From Methanoculleus sp. (GTDB lineage: Archaea > Halobacteriota > Methanomicrobia > Methanomicrobiales > Methanoculleaceae), in contig NZ_JAJGBK010000029.1 in assembly GCF_020696975.1 (NCBI RefSeq), forward strand, positions 124,001 to 188,000: a stretch of DNA of 64,000 bases. The letters run 5' to 3'. Made by a program: the position numbers and the translations under genes. The notes beneath the pieces were generated by a model that saw only the letters and a program-made list of their open reading frames with translations, did no database searches and was not told the origin of the DNA. Below, piece by piece: positions 18,863-29,331 of this stretch (positions are counted from its first letter, which is position 1; the number at the start of each line of letters is the position of its first letter).

Positions 18863-21117
18863 GGAACCCCTACGAGTGGCTCGCCGCCGCCGTCAACAAC
18901 CACACCTGGACCGTCGCCGGGGTCGCCCTGGCCATCTTCATCGTGGCGTGCTTCGGACTCTCGCTGGTCTCGATGGAGACCAGCGACGACGCCTACCTCG
19001 ACAAGACCACCCCCCGCGGCGCGCTCCTGAACCACTACGTCGAGACCTATGGCTCCGACGCGATCATGCTCCTCTACGAGACGGACAGCGTCCGGAGCCC
19101 CGAGATCCTCGAATACATCGACAACCTCCAGGAGGATCTCAGGAACGAGCGCTACGTCGATTCCGTCTCCGGCGTCGTCGATCTCTTAAAACAGGCGAAC
19201 GGTGGGACCCTGCCGTCGTCCACGGCGGAGATCAATGCGATCATCGGCCAGGCCCCGCCGGAGATGGTTGAACGGATGCTGCCTTCAGACCTCATGACGA
19301 TCAGCGTCATCGCCCTTGAACCCGGCGTCACCATGGAGGCGCAGCAGCAGGTTGTCGGGAACATCAAGTCCATCGTCGCCATATCGGAGCCCCCGGCGGG
19401 GCTCACGGTCACGGTCTCGGGCAACCCTGCGTTCTCGCTGGAGATGGGCGAGGCGATGGGATCCGAGACGGGCATGCTGATCCTCGTGGCCATGATCCTG
19501 ATGGTCTTCGCAGTGATGTTCCTCTTCTCCCATGTCCGCTACCGGCTTCTCCCGGTCGGGATTGTGGCCGTCGGCCTCATCATGACCTTCGGGCTCATGG
19601 GCCTCTTTGGTATTCCCATCAGCATGGTGGTGGTCGGGGCGTTCCCGGTCCTGATCGGGATCGGGATCGACTACGCGATCCAGCTCCACGCCCGGTTTGA
19701 TGAGGAGATCCGGCGCGGCACGATCCCGGAGGCCGTATGGGCCACCGTCACCCAGATGGGGCCCTCGATCCTGATCGCGATGTTGTCGACGGCACTCGGG
19801 TTCATCGCGATGTTCTTTGCGCCGGTGCCGATGGTGGCCGACTTCGGGATGGTCTGCACCATCGGGGTCGTCTCCTGCTACATCGCAGCGCTCATCATCG
19901 TCCCGGTCTTTGCAATCGTCACCCGCTACCGGCCGAAAAAAGAGGCCGTATCCGCCGGGACCGAACCATCGGGCGGGGAATCGCTCATCGAACGATACGA
20001 CCGGCTTCTCGGGCGGCTGGCCTATACTGTCGCAAAATACCCGATCCCTGTCATCATGCTCTTTGCAGTCGTCGCGGCAGGAGGCTTCTACCTCGACCAG
20101 AGCGTCCCCGTCAGTGCGGATGAGAAGACCTTCGTTCCCGGCGATATGCCCGCCCTTCTCTCCCTTGAGAAACTCACCCGGGTCATGGGCTCGACAAGCA
20201 CCATCCCGGTCGTCGTGCTCGCGGACGACGTCCTCTCACCGGAGACGCTCGCCTGGATTGATCAGTTCGGCGTCTACGAGCAGGAGCATAATGACAAGAT
20301 AACCGGGGTAACAAGTGTCGCGACCCTGATCCGGGAGTATAACGGTGGCGTGCTCCCCTCGACCGAGAGGGAGGTCGACGCCATCGTTGCCCGGATTCCG
20401 GAGTCGACCCTCTCCCGTTACCTCAACGGGAACCTGGAGGCGGTGCTTGAGTTCTCGACGGTCGATATGGAGATGAGCGTCGCCCGCGACCAGGTCGGGA
20501 GGATACAGAACGACGTTGCGTGGAACAACCCGCCGGCCGGCGTGACGGTGAGGCTCACCGGCCAGATGGAGATGTTCGCCGCTGTCATGGACGACATCAG
20601 TGATTCGAGGACATACATGACCCTGATCGGGTTCGTCTTCATCCTCGGCTTCCTGGTCCTCGTCTACCGGAAGTTCTCGGCCATCTCGCCGGTCATCCCG
20701 ATCGTCTTCATCGTGGGCTGGAACGGGGCGATCATGTACCTCCTCGGCCTCGAATATACGCCGCTGACGGCCGTCCTCGGGTCGATGACGATCGGCGTCG
20801 CGTCCGAGTACACCATTCTGATCATGGAACGGTGCGAAGAGGAACTTGCCCGGGGCATGGAGTTCCTGGATGCCGTCCAGACCGCCGTGCAGAAGATCGG
20901 GACAGCCATCACGGTATCGGGGCTGACGACGGTCTTCGGGTTCTCGGCACTCACCCTCTCGACGTTCAACATCATCAGCAACTTCGGGATCGTGACAGTG
21001 ATCTCGGTCGGGTTCTCGCTCGTGGGCGGGATCGTCGTGATGCCGGCGATCCTCGCGCTGATGTACCGCTTCAGCGGCCGCTCCCGGGTGCCGGCAGGAG
21101 CCGCTAACCCGGAATAA
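18859..21117 (+). CDS. RND-superfamily (HAE3/MMPL-like) exporter
   Basis: Two repeated halves each with 6 TM; GIGIDYAIQLHARFDEE in repeat 1 and TIGVASEYTILIMERCEEE in repeat 2. Confidence 0.9.
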   Translation: MRNPYEWLAAAVNNHTWTVAGVALAIFIVACFGLSLVSMETSDDAYLDKTTPRGALLNHYVETYGSDAIMLLYETDSVRSPEILEYIDNLQEDLRNERYVDSVSGVVDLLKQANGGTLPSSTAEINAIIGQAPPEMVERMLPSDLMTISVIALEPGVTMEAQQQVVGNIKSIVAISEPPAGLTVTVSGNPAFSLEMGEAMGSETGMLILVAMILMVFAVMFLFSHVRYRLLPVGIVAVGLIMTFGLMGLFGIPISMVVVGAFPVLIGIGIDYAIQLHARFDEEIRRGTIPEAVWATVTQMGPSILIAMLSTALGFIAMFFAPVPMVADFGMVCTIGVVSCYIAALIIVPVFAIVTRYRPKKEAVSAGTEPSGGESLIERYDRLLGRLAYTVAKYPIPVIMLFAVVAAGGFYLDQSVPVSADEKTFVPGDMPALLSLEKLTRVMGSTSTIPVVVLADDVLSPETLAWIDQFGVYEQEHNDKITGVTSVATLIREYNGGVLPSTEREVDAIVARIPESTLSRYLNGNLEAVLEFSTVDMEMSVARDQVGRIQNDVAWNNPPAGVTVRLTGQMEMFAAVMDDISDSRTYMTLIGFVFILGFLVLVYRKFSAISPVIPIVFIVGWNGAIMYLLGLEYTPLTAVLGSMTIGVASEYTILIMERCEEELARGMEFLDAVQTAVQKIGTAITVSGLTTVFGFSALTLSTFNIISNFGIVTVISVGFSLVGGIVVMPAILALMYRFSGRSRVPAGAANPE

Positions 21118-21227
21118 ACCCTTTTATCGCCCTCCGCTTCCGGCAACGGCTTCTCTGCATCACCAGATATGGCAGCCATATCAAGATTTATATAGTACCT
21201 ACAATATCCTTCCCCCGGTGGTATACC

Positions 21228-21926
21228 GTGGCAAATGAAGACCTCACGGCGCAGGTATTGGCGCCATTTGAGCCGGTTGAAGAACTGGCCCGCAATGTCA
21301 TTCTGTTTCTACCAAACGTCATTGCAGCGATCATCATCCTCATCATCGGCTGGATCCTCGGGCGAATTCTCGGCAGAGTCGTCTCCGAGGTTCTTGATCG
21401 CCTCGGTGTCGATGACGCGCTCAGGAAGACATCGGTCGGCCAGCAGATTGAGCGGTCCGGGACGAACATAAGTCGTCTCTTCGATCTCATCGTCCGCTGG
21501 TTCATCTATCTTATCGCAATCCTTGCAGCAGTCAGCGTTCTGCAGATTCCGGCACTCACACTGGCAGTCGCGGCCATCGTGGCCTACATCCCGAACATCC
21601 TCGCGTTCATTATCATCCTGGTCGCTGGATTCATCCTGATCGACTGGCTGATCGACCTCCTCACACATATGGGAGAGACGCAGCAGATCCAGGGCTTCGG
21701 ATTGATCGCGATGTTGCTCCGGGCATTTCTCTACTTCGTCGTCGCCATCCTCGCGCTCCAGCAGCTCCTGCTCGACCTCTCGATCATCTATGTCTTCATC
21801 GTCCCGATCGCATGGGGAGTCGGGCTCGGCCTCGGTGCGGCGATCGCCCTCATCGTCGGGTTCGGCCTTCGCGACCGCGCGCCGGAGATGATGGACCGGC
21901 TGATGGGCAGGATGAGAAAAGAATAA
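21228..21926 (+). CDS. Small mechanosensitive-channel-like protein (conserved TM-helix repeats)
   Basis: GTG start; NVIAAIIILIIGWILGRILGRVVSEVLDRLGVDDALRKT; TATA-like tttatatag about 40 bp upstream. Confidence 0.78.
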   Translation: MANEDLTAQVLAPFEPVEELARNVILFLPNVIAAIIILIIGWILGRILGRVVSEVLDRLGVDDALRKTSVGQQIERSGTNISRLFDLIVRWFIYLIAILAAVSVLQIPALTLAVAAIVAYIPNILAFIIILVAGFILIDWLIDLLTHMGETQQIQGFGLIAMLLRAFLYFVVAILALQQLLLDLSIIYVFIVPIAWGVGLGLGAAIALIVGFGLRDRAPEMMDRLMGRMRKE

Positions 21927-21947
21927 CCTCTTTTTCGGCAGGCGGGC

Positions 21948-22736
21948 TTACAGCCCGCCGTATTTCTGCACGTGCGCCCGGGCCCGGCGGCGTGGATCTT
22001 CACCACCGGCGGTTGTGGTCCGGCCGTAGTGCCGCCGGTCCTCCCCCACCGGGCAGACTTTGATGCAGATCCCGCAGGGGGAGATGTGGCGCCGGGCGAG
22101 TTCGGCGCTGTTTGCCGCACAGGACGCTTTATCGGTGAGGCCCCGGGGGTAGTCCCGCGCATCGAGCGCTCCTGCGGGGCAGGCACGGACGCAGAGCATG
22201 CACCGGGTGCAGAGGTCCTCCCCGAGCAGCGGATCGGGTGGGAGGTCCGCGGCGGTGAGGACCGATCCGAACCGGACCCGGGGACCGTACTCCGGTGTTA
22301 TGAGGGTGTTGTTCACGCCGAACGTCCCGAGCCCCGCAAGGAGGGCGGCGTGGCGGTGCGAGAAGAAGGCGACGGGGTTCTTCTGGAGTACCTCGATGCT
22401 CCCGTAGCCGTCGCGGGGGACGAATACCGAGGGGTAGCCGCAGGCATTGAGGAAGGAGGCGAGCCGGTAGGTATACTGGTCGAGCAGGGTGTTGACGGTC
22501 TTGTAGAGCTCGTGGTAGTAGATCGAGGGAGAGGTCTCGAGCACCGGGAGGTGGACGGGAAGACCGATGACGATCACCGACCGGGCTTCGGGAAAGATCG
22601 ACTGCGGGTAGAACTCTTCCGGCATCCAGGGCTGGAATGGGGGGTTCTTCCACCGGTCCGCGCTCGCGATCCCGACGAGCGGGATCTCCATCCTCCGGCA
22701 CCGGTCGAGAAGGGCTGCCTTCAGGTCGTCGTTCAT
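21948..22736 (-). CDS. Epoxyqueuosine reductase-like 4Fe-4S protein
   Basis: CTRCMLCVRACPAGAL and CGICIKVCPVG; HAALLAGLGTFGVNNTLITPEYG. Confidence 0.8.
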   Translation of the reverse strand: MNDDLKAALLDRCRRMEIPLVGIASADRWKNPPFQPWMPEEFYPQSIFPEARSVIVIGLPVHLPVLETSPSIYYHELYKTVNTLLDQYTYRLASFLNACGYPSVFVPRDGYGSIEVLQKNPVAFFSHRHAALLAGLGTFGVNNTLITPEYGPRVRFGSVLTAADLPPDPLLGEDLCTRCMLCVRACPAGALDARDYPRGLTDKASCAANSAELARRHISPCGICIKVCPVGEDRRHYGRTTTAGGEDPRRRARAHVQKYGGL

Positions 22737-22911
22737 CTACCGATCTCTTGCGCCCGGCAGGACAAAAGGTTCACCCGGGGCAGTGCCGGAAGGACGCAGC
22801 CGGCGTCGAGGTCTTCCGGCCCATTTATGCTCTTGATACCGCATCCCGGCCCTGCGCAAAGGCATCTTTCGCCGGGGTCAAACTTAACAACTGCTACCAT
22901 CAACAGGCCGT

Positions 22912-24096
22912 ATGAAGATCGAAGAGTGCAGGTCAGACTTCCCGATCACCCGGGACCTCATCTACTTAGACAGCGCCGCCACATCGCTCACCCCAAAGCC
23001 GGTGGTCGAGGCGATGGCCGAATACGATCTCCGGTACCGCTCGAACGTCGGGAGAGGCGTCCACCGGCTCGCCGCCGTTGCCACCCACCGCTACCGGGAC
23101 GCCCACGACGCCATAAAGTCGTTCATCGGCGGGGATGGGGGCACCCTCACAGTCACCCGGAACACCACCGAGGCGATCGGCATGGTCGCCGCCGGCCTCG
23201 CCTGGCAGAAGGGCGACCGGGTGGTGACGACCCTCCTCGAACACCACTCCAACCTCCTCCCCTGGCTCCGGCTCCGCGAGCGGGGGGTCGCGGTGGATAT
23301 CGTCCGGCCGGAGGCGGACGGTCATCTCGACCTCGCCGACCTGGAGGCAGCCGTCCGCGACGAGACCCGGCTCGTCGCCGTCACCCACGCCTCAAACGTC
23401 CTCGGCACCATCCTCCCCGTCCGGGATATCGCCGGGATCTGCCGTGACCGGGGCGCACGGCTCCTCATCGACGGCGCCCAGTCAGCCCCGCACATCCCGG
23501 TCGACGTTGCCGCCATCAGGTGCGACTACTTCTGCTTCTCGGGCCACAAGATGCTCGGCCCGACCGGGACGGGCGGGCTCTGGATGCGCGAGCCGGACCT
23601 CGAACCGCTCTTTGTCGGCGGCGGTTCGATCGAGAGCGCGACGGCGGAAGGCTACACCCTCGCTCCCGGCGAGGAGCGTTACGAGGCGGGAACGCCGCCG
23701 ATCGCTGGCACCATCGGGCTTGGACGGGCCGCGGCATACCTCCGGGAGATCGGGATGGAGACAGTGCGGCGGCACGAGGAGCGGCTCGCCGCGCGGCTGA
23801 TCGACGGGCTCGCGGCGCTTGATAGGGTTACGGTCGCTGGCCAGGATGCAGGGGCCGACCGGATCGGTGTTGTCTCGTTCACGGTCGAGGGGATGCACCC
23901 GCACGAGGTGGCGCAGGTCCTCGACGAGGCATCCGCCGTCCTGGTCCGGTCGGGACACCACTGCTGCCAGCCGCTCATGGAGCATCTCGACCTCCCGAAC
24001 GGGACGGTGCGGGCGAGCACCTATATTTACACCACCGATGAGGAGGTTGAGACGATGATAGCCACCGTCGAAGAACTCTCCCGGAGGGCGATCTGA
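22912..24096 (+). CDS. Cysteine desulfurase (aminotransferase class V)
   Basis: IYLDSAATSLTPKPVVEAM, DGAQSAPHIPVDVAAIRCDYFCFSGHKMLGPTGTGGLW, SGHHCCQPLM. Confidence 0.92.
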   Translation: MKIEECRSDFPITRDLIYLDSAATSLTPKPVVEAMAEYDLRYRSNVGRGVHRLAAVATHRYRDAHDAIKSFIGGDGGTLTVTRNTTEAIGMVAAGLAWQKGDRVVTTLLEHHSNLLPWLRLRERGVAVDIVRPEADGHLDLADLEAAVRDETRLVAVTHASNVLGTILPVRDIAGICRDRGARLLIDGAQSAPHIPVDVAAIRCDYFCFSGHKMLGPTGTGGLWMREPDLEPLFVGGGSIESATAEGYTLAPGEERYEAGTPPIAGTIGLGRAAAYLREIGMETVRRHEERLAARLIDGLAALDRVTVAGQDAGADRIGVVSFTVEGMHPHEVAQVLDEASAVLVRSGHHCCQPLMEHLDLPNGTVRASTYIYTTDEEVETMIATVEELSRRAI

Positions 24097-24875
24097 TGCT
24101 CTACCGGGAACTGCCAATCGTCAGGGTCGATGGCGAGACGTTCGTCGCCGGAACCCACCCCGTCGTCGAGGAGGTACCCCTCTCGGTGACCGTCAACGGG
24201 CGCCACGCACTCACCGCGATGACGAGCCCGACGATGCTCCGGGAGTTCGTCGCGGGGTATCTCTACACGGAGCGGATCGTCAAGGATCTCATGGAGATCG
24301 AGTCAATCCGGATCGAGGGGAATACCGCGAGCGTCCTCACCAAGAACCCGTTCGCGATCCTGACCTCGCACAAGACCGTCCTCTCCGGGTGCGGCGCAAG
24401 CACCTCGTTCCTCGATGCCGGGCGCCTCCCGACCATCCGCTCGGACCTCACCCTCGTGCCCGGGGCGATCCGGGCGGCGACGAAAGAGACCCTCGACTCG
24501 GAACTTCACCGGATAACCGGCGGCATCCACCTCGTCGGGCTCTTCGACGGAGAAGGGAAGGTGATCCGGGTCGCTGAGGATATCGGCCGGCACAACGCGC
24601 TCGACCGGGTCGTCGGCCACGGCCTTTTATCGGGGACCGACTTCTCGCGGACGTTTGCCGTCAGTTCCGGCCGGATCTCCTCCGAGATGGTCCGAAAATG
24701 CCTGGTCGCAAACATCCCGGTGATCGTCTCGCGGGGAGCGACGACCACCGCCGCCGTCGAGGCCGCGAAGACCGGCGGGCTCACGATCATCGGATTCGTG
24801 CGGAGCAGGAAGATGAATATCTACACCGGGCCGGAGCGGGTTCGCGGCGCTTCGCCAGCACCCGGTGGCGAGTGA
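24096..24875 (+). CDS. fdhD: Formate dehydrogenase accessory sulfurtransferase FdhD
   Basis: MTSPTMLREFVAGYLYTERIV, LSGCGAST, EDIGRHNALDRVVG, SSGRISSEMVRKC. Confidence 0.93.
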   Translation: MLYRELPIVRVDGETFVAGTHPVVEEVPLSVTVNGRHALTAMTSPTMLREFVAGYLYTERIVKDLMEIESIRIEGNTASVLTKNPFAILTSHKTVLSGCGASTSFLDAGRLPTIRSDLTLVPGAIRAATKETLDSELHRITGGIHLVGLFDGEGKVIRVAEDIGRHNALDRVVGHGLLSGTDFSRTFAVSSGRISSEMVRKCLVANIPVIVSRGATTTAAVEAAKTGGLTIIGFVRSRKMNIYTGPERVRGASPAPGGE

Positions 24876-24930
24876 GAGGCCCGGGAGATTATGCCGGTCA
24901 GGAAGAGCAGCCAGGGCTCTCACCCCTCAC

Positions 24931-25890
24931 TTATATCCTCCCAAGGACATCGCGCTGACTGAAGAACCGGTCCCAGTCCCAGGGCTCGTCGAGGACCTGC
25001 ACCTCGACGTCCCGGACGCCGCTCACGTCGAGGACCCGGCGCCGGACCTGCTCGGTGAGATGGTCGACGAGCGGGCAGGCCGCGGTGGTCAGGACCATCT
25101 CCACGAGCACCGATGAGTCCCGGACGGTGATCGCCTTGATCAGGCCGAGATCAACGACATCGATCCCGACCTCCGGGTCGATCACCTCTTTTAACGCCGC
25201 CCGAACACTCTCCTCAAGCGCGATCTCCTCCTGGCGTCTCCCGGCAACAAGTCCCGACCGCTCCACCGCCCGGAGCCGCTCCTCAATCCGGTTCTGCCTA
25301 TCAAGCATGCGGCTGACCACCCGGAGCATCGGGTCGGGGAGGTCGCCGCGACCGAGCCGCTCCTGGCCCCTCTGGCACTTCGGGCCGGCAAGCCTGCCCG
25401 GGACCCCGACGACCGTCGCCCCGGCGGGGACGGGGCGGACGACGACAGAACCCGCCCCGATCTTTGCCCCGCGCCCGACGGTGATGGGGCCGAGAACGCT
25501 CGCCCCCGACCCGATGACAACGCCGTCCTCGATCGTCGGGTGCCTTTTGGTCCGTTCGAGCGCCGTCCCCCCGAGCACCACGCCCATGTAGATCAGGACG
25601 TCGTCACCGACCTCCGCCGTCTCCCCGATCACGACACCCGACCCGTGGTCGATGAAGACCCGGCGGCCGATCTTCGCGCCGGGGTGGATCTCGATTCCGG
25701 TCAGCGCCCGGGCGATATGGGAGACAAACCTCGCTGGAAAGTAGAGCCGGCGGCGGTAGAAGGCATGCGCTATCCGGTGCGCCCAGATGGCGTGGAGGCC
25801 GGGGTAGCAGCAGATCGCCTCGATGGTTGACCGGACTGCCGGGTCTTTTGCAAAGACTGTCTGGATGTCTTCCCTGATGCCCACCGTCAC
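24931..25890 (-). CDS. cysE: Serine O-acetyltransferase CysE fused to C-terminal MIP18/DUF59 domain
   Basis: N-terminal CysE hexapeptide repeats ([34 protein letters not shown]...); C-terminal [30 protein letters not shown]...[20 protein letters not shown]. Confidence 0.92.
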   Translation of the reverse strand: MTVGIREDIQTVFAKDPAVRSTIEAICCYPGLHAIWAHRIAHAFYRRRLYFPARFVSHIARALTGIEIHPGAKIGRRVFIDHGSGVVIGETAEVGDDVLIYMGVVLGGTALERTKRHPTIEDGVVIGSGASVLGPITVGRGAKIGAGSVVVRPVPAGATVVGVPGRLAGPKCQRGQERLGRGDLPDPMLRVVSRMLDRQNRIEERLRAVERSGLVAGRRQEEIALEESVRAALKEVIDPEVGIDVVDLGLIKAITVRDSSVLVEMVLTTAACPLVDHLTEQVRRRVLDVSGVRDVEVQVLDEPWDWDRFFSQRDVLGRI

Positions 25891-25898
25891 TCCTCCGT

Positions 25899-26825
25899 TC
25901 AGTCAAATACGCCAGTGGAGAGGTAACGCCCCCCGGTGTCCGGGAGGATGACGACGATCAGTCTCCCCGCGAACTCCTTCCTTCGGGCAATCTCGCAAGC
26001 GGCGTGGGTCGCGGCACCAGACGATATCCCGACGAATATCCCCTCCTCACGCGCCAGCCGGCGGGTTGTGGCGAACGCCTCCTCCGACGTGACCCGGATG
26101 ACCTCGTCGACCAGGTCTGCCCGGTAATTTTGCGGGACAAAACCCGCCCCGATCCCCTGGATCCGGTGCGGCCCGGGTTTTCCACCCGAGAGGACCGGGG
26201 ACTCGGCAGGTTCGACAGCCACCGCCATAAATGACGGTTTTCGGGCTTTCAGCACCCCGGCAACGCCGCTGATGGTCCCGCCGGTCCCGACACCCGCGAC
26301 CAGGACATCCACCTCCCCGTCGGTGTCCCACCAGATCTCCTCGGCAGTCGTCCGCTGATGCACGGCAGGATTTGCCGGGTTCTCGAACTGCTGGGGGATG
26401 AAATAGGCGTCAGGCTCCTCGGCGGCGATCTCCGCCGCACGCTGGACCGCCGCAGCCATCCCCCCGGCGCCCGATGTCAGGACGAGCTCGGCTCCGAAAG
26501 CCCGGAGTATCCTCTGCCGCTCGATGCTCATCGTCTCCGGCATCACCAGCCTGAGCCGGTAACCCCGGACCGCACAGATGAACGCGAGGCCAATCCCGGT
26601 GTTCCCGCTTGTGGGCTCGACGATCACCGTCCCCTTCCGGATCTTACCGTCCCGTTCCGCGGCCTCGATCATCGCGACGCCGATCCGGTCTTTCACGCTC
26701 CCCATCGGGTTGAGCGCCTCGACCTTGGCCACGACGGTGGCCCCGGCATCTCCGACGATCCTGTTCAGCCTGACGAGCGGGGTATTCCCGACCGCCCACC
26801 CCATATCCCGATAGATGCGTCCCAT
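25899..26825 (-). CDS. cysK: Cysteine synthase A
   Basis: [16 protein letters not shown]...[22 protein letters not shown]...[21 protein letters not shown]. Confidence 0.95.
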   Translation of the reverse strand: MGRIYRDMGWAVGNTPLVRLNRIVGDAGATVVAKVEALNPMGSVKDRIGVAMIEAAERDGKIRKGTVIVEPTSGNTGIGLAFICAVRGYRLRLVMPETMSIERQRILRAFGAELVLTSGAGGMAAAVQRAAEIAAEEPDAYFIPQQFENPANPAVHQRTTAEEIWWDTDGEVDVLVAGVGTGGTISGVAGVLKARKPSFMAVAVEPAESPVLSGGKPGPHRIQGIGAGFVPQNYRADLVDEVIRVTSEEAFATTRRLAREEGIFVGISSGAATHAACEIARRKEFAGRLIVVILPDTGGRYLSTGVFD

Positions 26826-26881
26826 GCGATCACATCCCCCGTTCTTCCATACCAGCGTAAAACCCTTGCTCTCCCTGTGGT

Positions 26882-27466
26882 TCACCCCGGGGAGGCCGGC
26901 AGGAGGAGGCGGACAAGCCCGATCGTCGCCGCCATGATCACGATGACCGCGATCACCCATCCTGCGACCATGCAGAGGAGGGATGGGATTCGCGGGTACC
27001 GGAAGAGCCACGAGACGACAGGGGTTCCGTAGAGGGCAATCCCGGGGATCCATATGGTCGGGATGAGCACCAGGACGCCGTATCGCCTCAGGGGATCAAT
27101 CCTCCCCGTCTTCGCATTGGTCTTCCGGATAAGCCGCCGGGCCAGCCGGGAGCGCCCGGCAAAGAGGTGGCAGACTTCAAGGACCCCGATCATGACCGCG
27201 ACCGCCACCGACGTGAGGAGGGCGAGCACGACCACAGGGTGCAGCCCGAGCGAGAGGCCGACGACGGCTGCGGTCGCCTGGAGGACGAGGGTCGATACGA
27301 TGAGGGTGAAGACCACCAGCGGGGACATCCTTGAGACGAGACCGAGGAGGAGCGGGACCGCCAGGAGGAAGAGGAAGACGAGCACAGCATCTCGCGCGAC
27401 CACAAGGCGGCAGTCCCCCGACGAGAGCGCTTGCTTGCATCTCCTGACAGCGGCAACCAGGTTCAT
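26882..27466 (-). CDS. Membrane protein, small multidrug export-like
   Basis: 194 aa with 4-5 hydrophobic segments; [24 protein letters not shown]. Confidence 0.6.
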   Translation of the reverse strand: MNLVAAVRRCKQALSSGDCRLVVARDAVLVFLFLLAVPLLLGLVSRMSPLVVFTLIVSTLVLQATAAVVGLSLGLHPVVVLALLTSVAVAVMIGVLEVCHLFAGRSRLARRLIRKTNAKTGRIDPLRRYGVLVLIPTIWIPGIALYGTPVVSWLFRYPRIPSLLCMVAGWVIAVIVIMAATIGLVRLLLPASPG

Positions 27467-27733
27467 GGGCCTCCACCTGTGCCCGGGGGATGATGAACCT
27501 GTCCGCAGGAGAGCCCCGGGCGGGGCTGGAGTGCCCGGCAGGGTCCCGGGGGCCGGATGGTGCCCGGCAGGTCTCGAAAAGCCCGGACCCCGCCCTGATC
27601 CCCGGCCTGGCATGTAACGCGCCGGGATAAGCCGATGCTACCCGACCTGTCCTCCGATCCAGAGGAGGAATTGGCCCGGGGGAGTGTGGTGTAAAAAAGC
27701 AGGTTTTTATCCAGGAGAGACCTATCACCGCTC

Positions 27734-28024
27734 ATGAGCGAGACTGAAGGTCGTTTTGAGCGGGGACGGTGGATCCCTCACCCTCCCCCTGCACCGGAGG
27801 AGGCGGAGCCCGCACCGGCTGCTCCTACCGTTGAAGAACGCATGCACGAAGCGTCCGAATCGGTTCGGAAAGCCGTCAACGATGTGATGAACGCAGGCCA
27901 CCACCTCCTCGGGACGCCCGAAGGGCATGAGCATATCGAGCAGGCGGCACGGAAGGCCGGAGAGGACCTGGAGCGGGCGATTAACGCCTGGGCGGAGTCC
28001 GCACGGCAGGCTCTCCGAAGATAG
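27734..28024 (+). CDS. Hypothetical helical protein (96 aa)
   Basis: Pro/Glu-rich N-terminus then amphipathic helices; 3' end overlaps convergent gene by 44 bp. Confidence 0.6.
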   Translation: MSETEGRFERGRWIPHPPPAPEEAEPAPAAPTVEERMHEASESVRKAVNDVMNAGHHLLGTPEGHEHIEQAARKAGEDLERAINAWAESARQALRR

Positions 28025-28853
28025 TGAGGTACTTCGTGACGCGGACGATGACCTCGGGATTTCTCGGCAGCATGGTGTGGCAGTAGTGCTCCGGGTGCCG
28101 GACGAGGTTTCCGGGGTCCGCCGGGAGGACGTCGATCCCCGCGCCGGGGAGGTAAGAATCGGTGTGGGGGACGATGCCGTCGCCGGCATACGTCGTCCGC
28201 CACTCCCCGTCCGGGGCGAGTTCCCATGTTCTGCCGTCGAAGGCCGGGAAGAACGCCGGGGTCCCGGTGCGGTTTGCGGCAAGGATGATCCGGTAGGCGA
28301 TGTCGTCGCGGGTCCCGGCGTGGCGGAGCGCCGCAACCGTCCGGCTCCCGGGGCGGAACTCCTGGACGATGGTATCCTCCCCGGGGTCGTAGTCCGGCGG
28401 GACGAAGACGCCGGCAAGCCGCCGGATCACTTCCGGACCCTGCTCGGGGTCGTTGAAGAGCTCGGCGAGGGCGGAGCCGTTGTTCGGCGGACCGATCCCG
28501 ACAAGCAGCCGGACATTCTCTTCCCGGTTGTTGTCGAGCACCTCGAGGAGGTAGCGGGCGATGCACGTCCCCATCGAGTGGCAGACAATATCGACCGGGC
28601 CGTCGTAGCCGGTCTCCTCCCGCTTTTCGTGGATGCAGTCCTGGAGAGCGAGGGCGATCGCCTCTGTCCCGGCATTCTGGATGCCTGTGTAATCAAACCT
28701 CCAGAAGGGCACCGCGGCATCGGTGAGCACGGGTGCGAGGCGGTTCCAGATGCCGGGATGGCTCCGCCACCCGTGGACCAGGACGGCCGGGAGCCTCTCA
28801 TTCGTCAGAATAGCGCCACGCCTCCCCTGCACCGGCAGCGGTTCATAACCCAT
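27981..28853 (-). CDS. Alpha/beta hydrolase (lipase-like)
   Basis: PAVLVHGWRSHPGIW, VCHSMGTCIARY nucleophile elbow, late His HPEHYCH. Confidence 0.83.
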   Translation of the reverse strand: MGYEPLPVQGRRGAILTNERLPAVLVHGWRSHPGIWNRLAPVLTDAAVPFWRFDYTGIQNAGTEAIALALQDCIHEKREETGYDGPVDIVCHSMGTCIARYLLEVLDNNREENVRLLVGIGPPNNGSALAELFNDPEQGPEVIRRLAGVFVPPDYDPGEDTIVQEFRPGSRTVAALRHAGTRDDIAYRIILAANRTGTPAFFPAFDGRTWELAPDGEWRTTYAGDGIVPHTDSYLPGAGIDVLPADPGNLVRHPEHYCHTMLPRNPEVIVRVTKYLTIFGEPAVRTPPRR

Positions 28854-28941
28854 AATCTGGCGCTCACCACGATGTAGGTTTCGGCGGGAGCCCCGCATCG
28901 CCCGGGGCGAAGACGGCCCCTCCCGGCATACGAGTTCCGGA

Positions 28942-29283
28942 TCAGTTCACTTCAACGCTGTACGTATATGTCCTGCCGACATCCCCGTCCAGCGCGAGAC
29001 TGACCTTCTTTGTCTCCCCCGAGGCGATGAAGACCACCGTCGAGACCTGATCCCGGACAAAACCCTTCTGCTCGTCGATCAGTTTCGCCGTCACGGTGAC
29101 GTCGCCGTCGCTCCCGTCGTTCTGGATCTCCGCGTTCACGCTATATCCGAGCCCTCTGGAGAGGCTGATATCCGGGGTCGCAGAGTCCTGCACGACCTTC
29201 GGGTCGGGGCCGGCAAGCCCCATACAGCCCGCAGCAAGGACAAAAGCCGCGACCAGGCCCAGAATGAGTATCGGTCTGCGCAT
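28942..29283 (-). CDS. Hypothetical lipoprotein
   Basis: MRRPILILGLVAAFVLAAGCMGLAG lipobox LAAGC. Confidence 0.7.
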   Translation of the reverse strand: MRRPILILGLVAAFVLAAGCMGLAGPDPKVVQDSATPDISLSRGLGYSVNAEIQNDGSDGDVTVTAKLIDEQKGFVRDQVSTVVFIASGETKKVSLALDGDVGRTYTYSVEVN

Positions 29284-29331
29284 GAAGAGGGTCAGCAAGC
29301 AGCGCTATATGAATTCGTAGGAACCGGCGGG

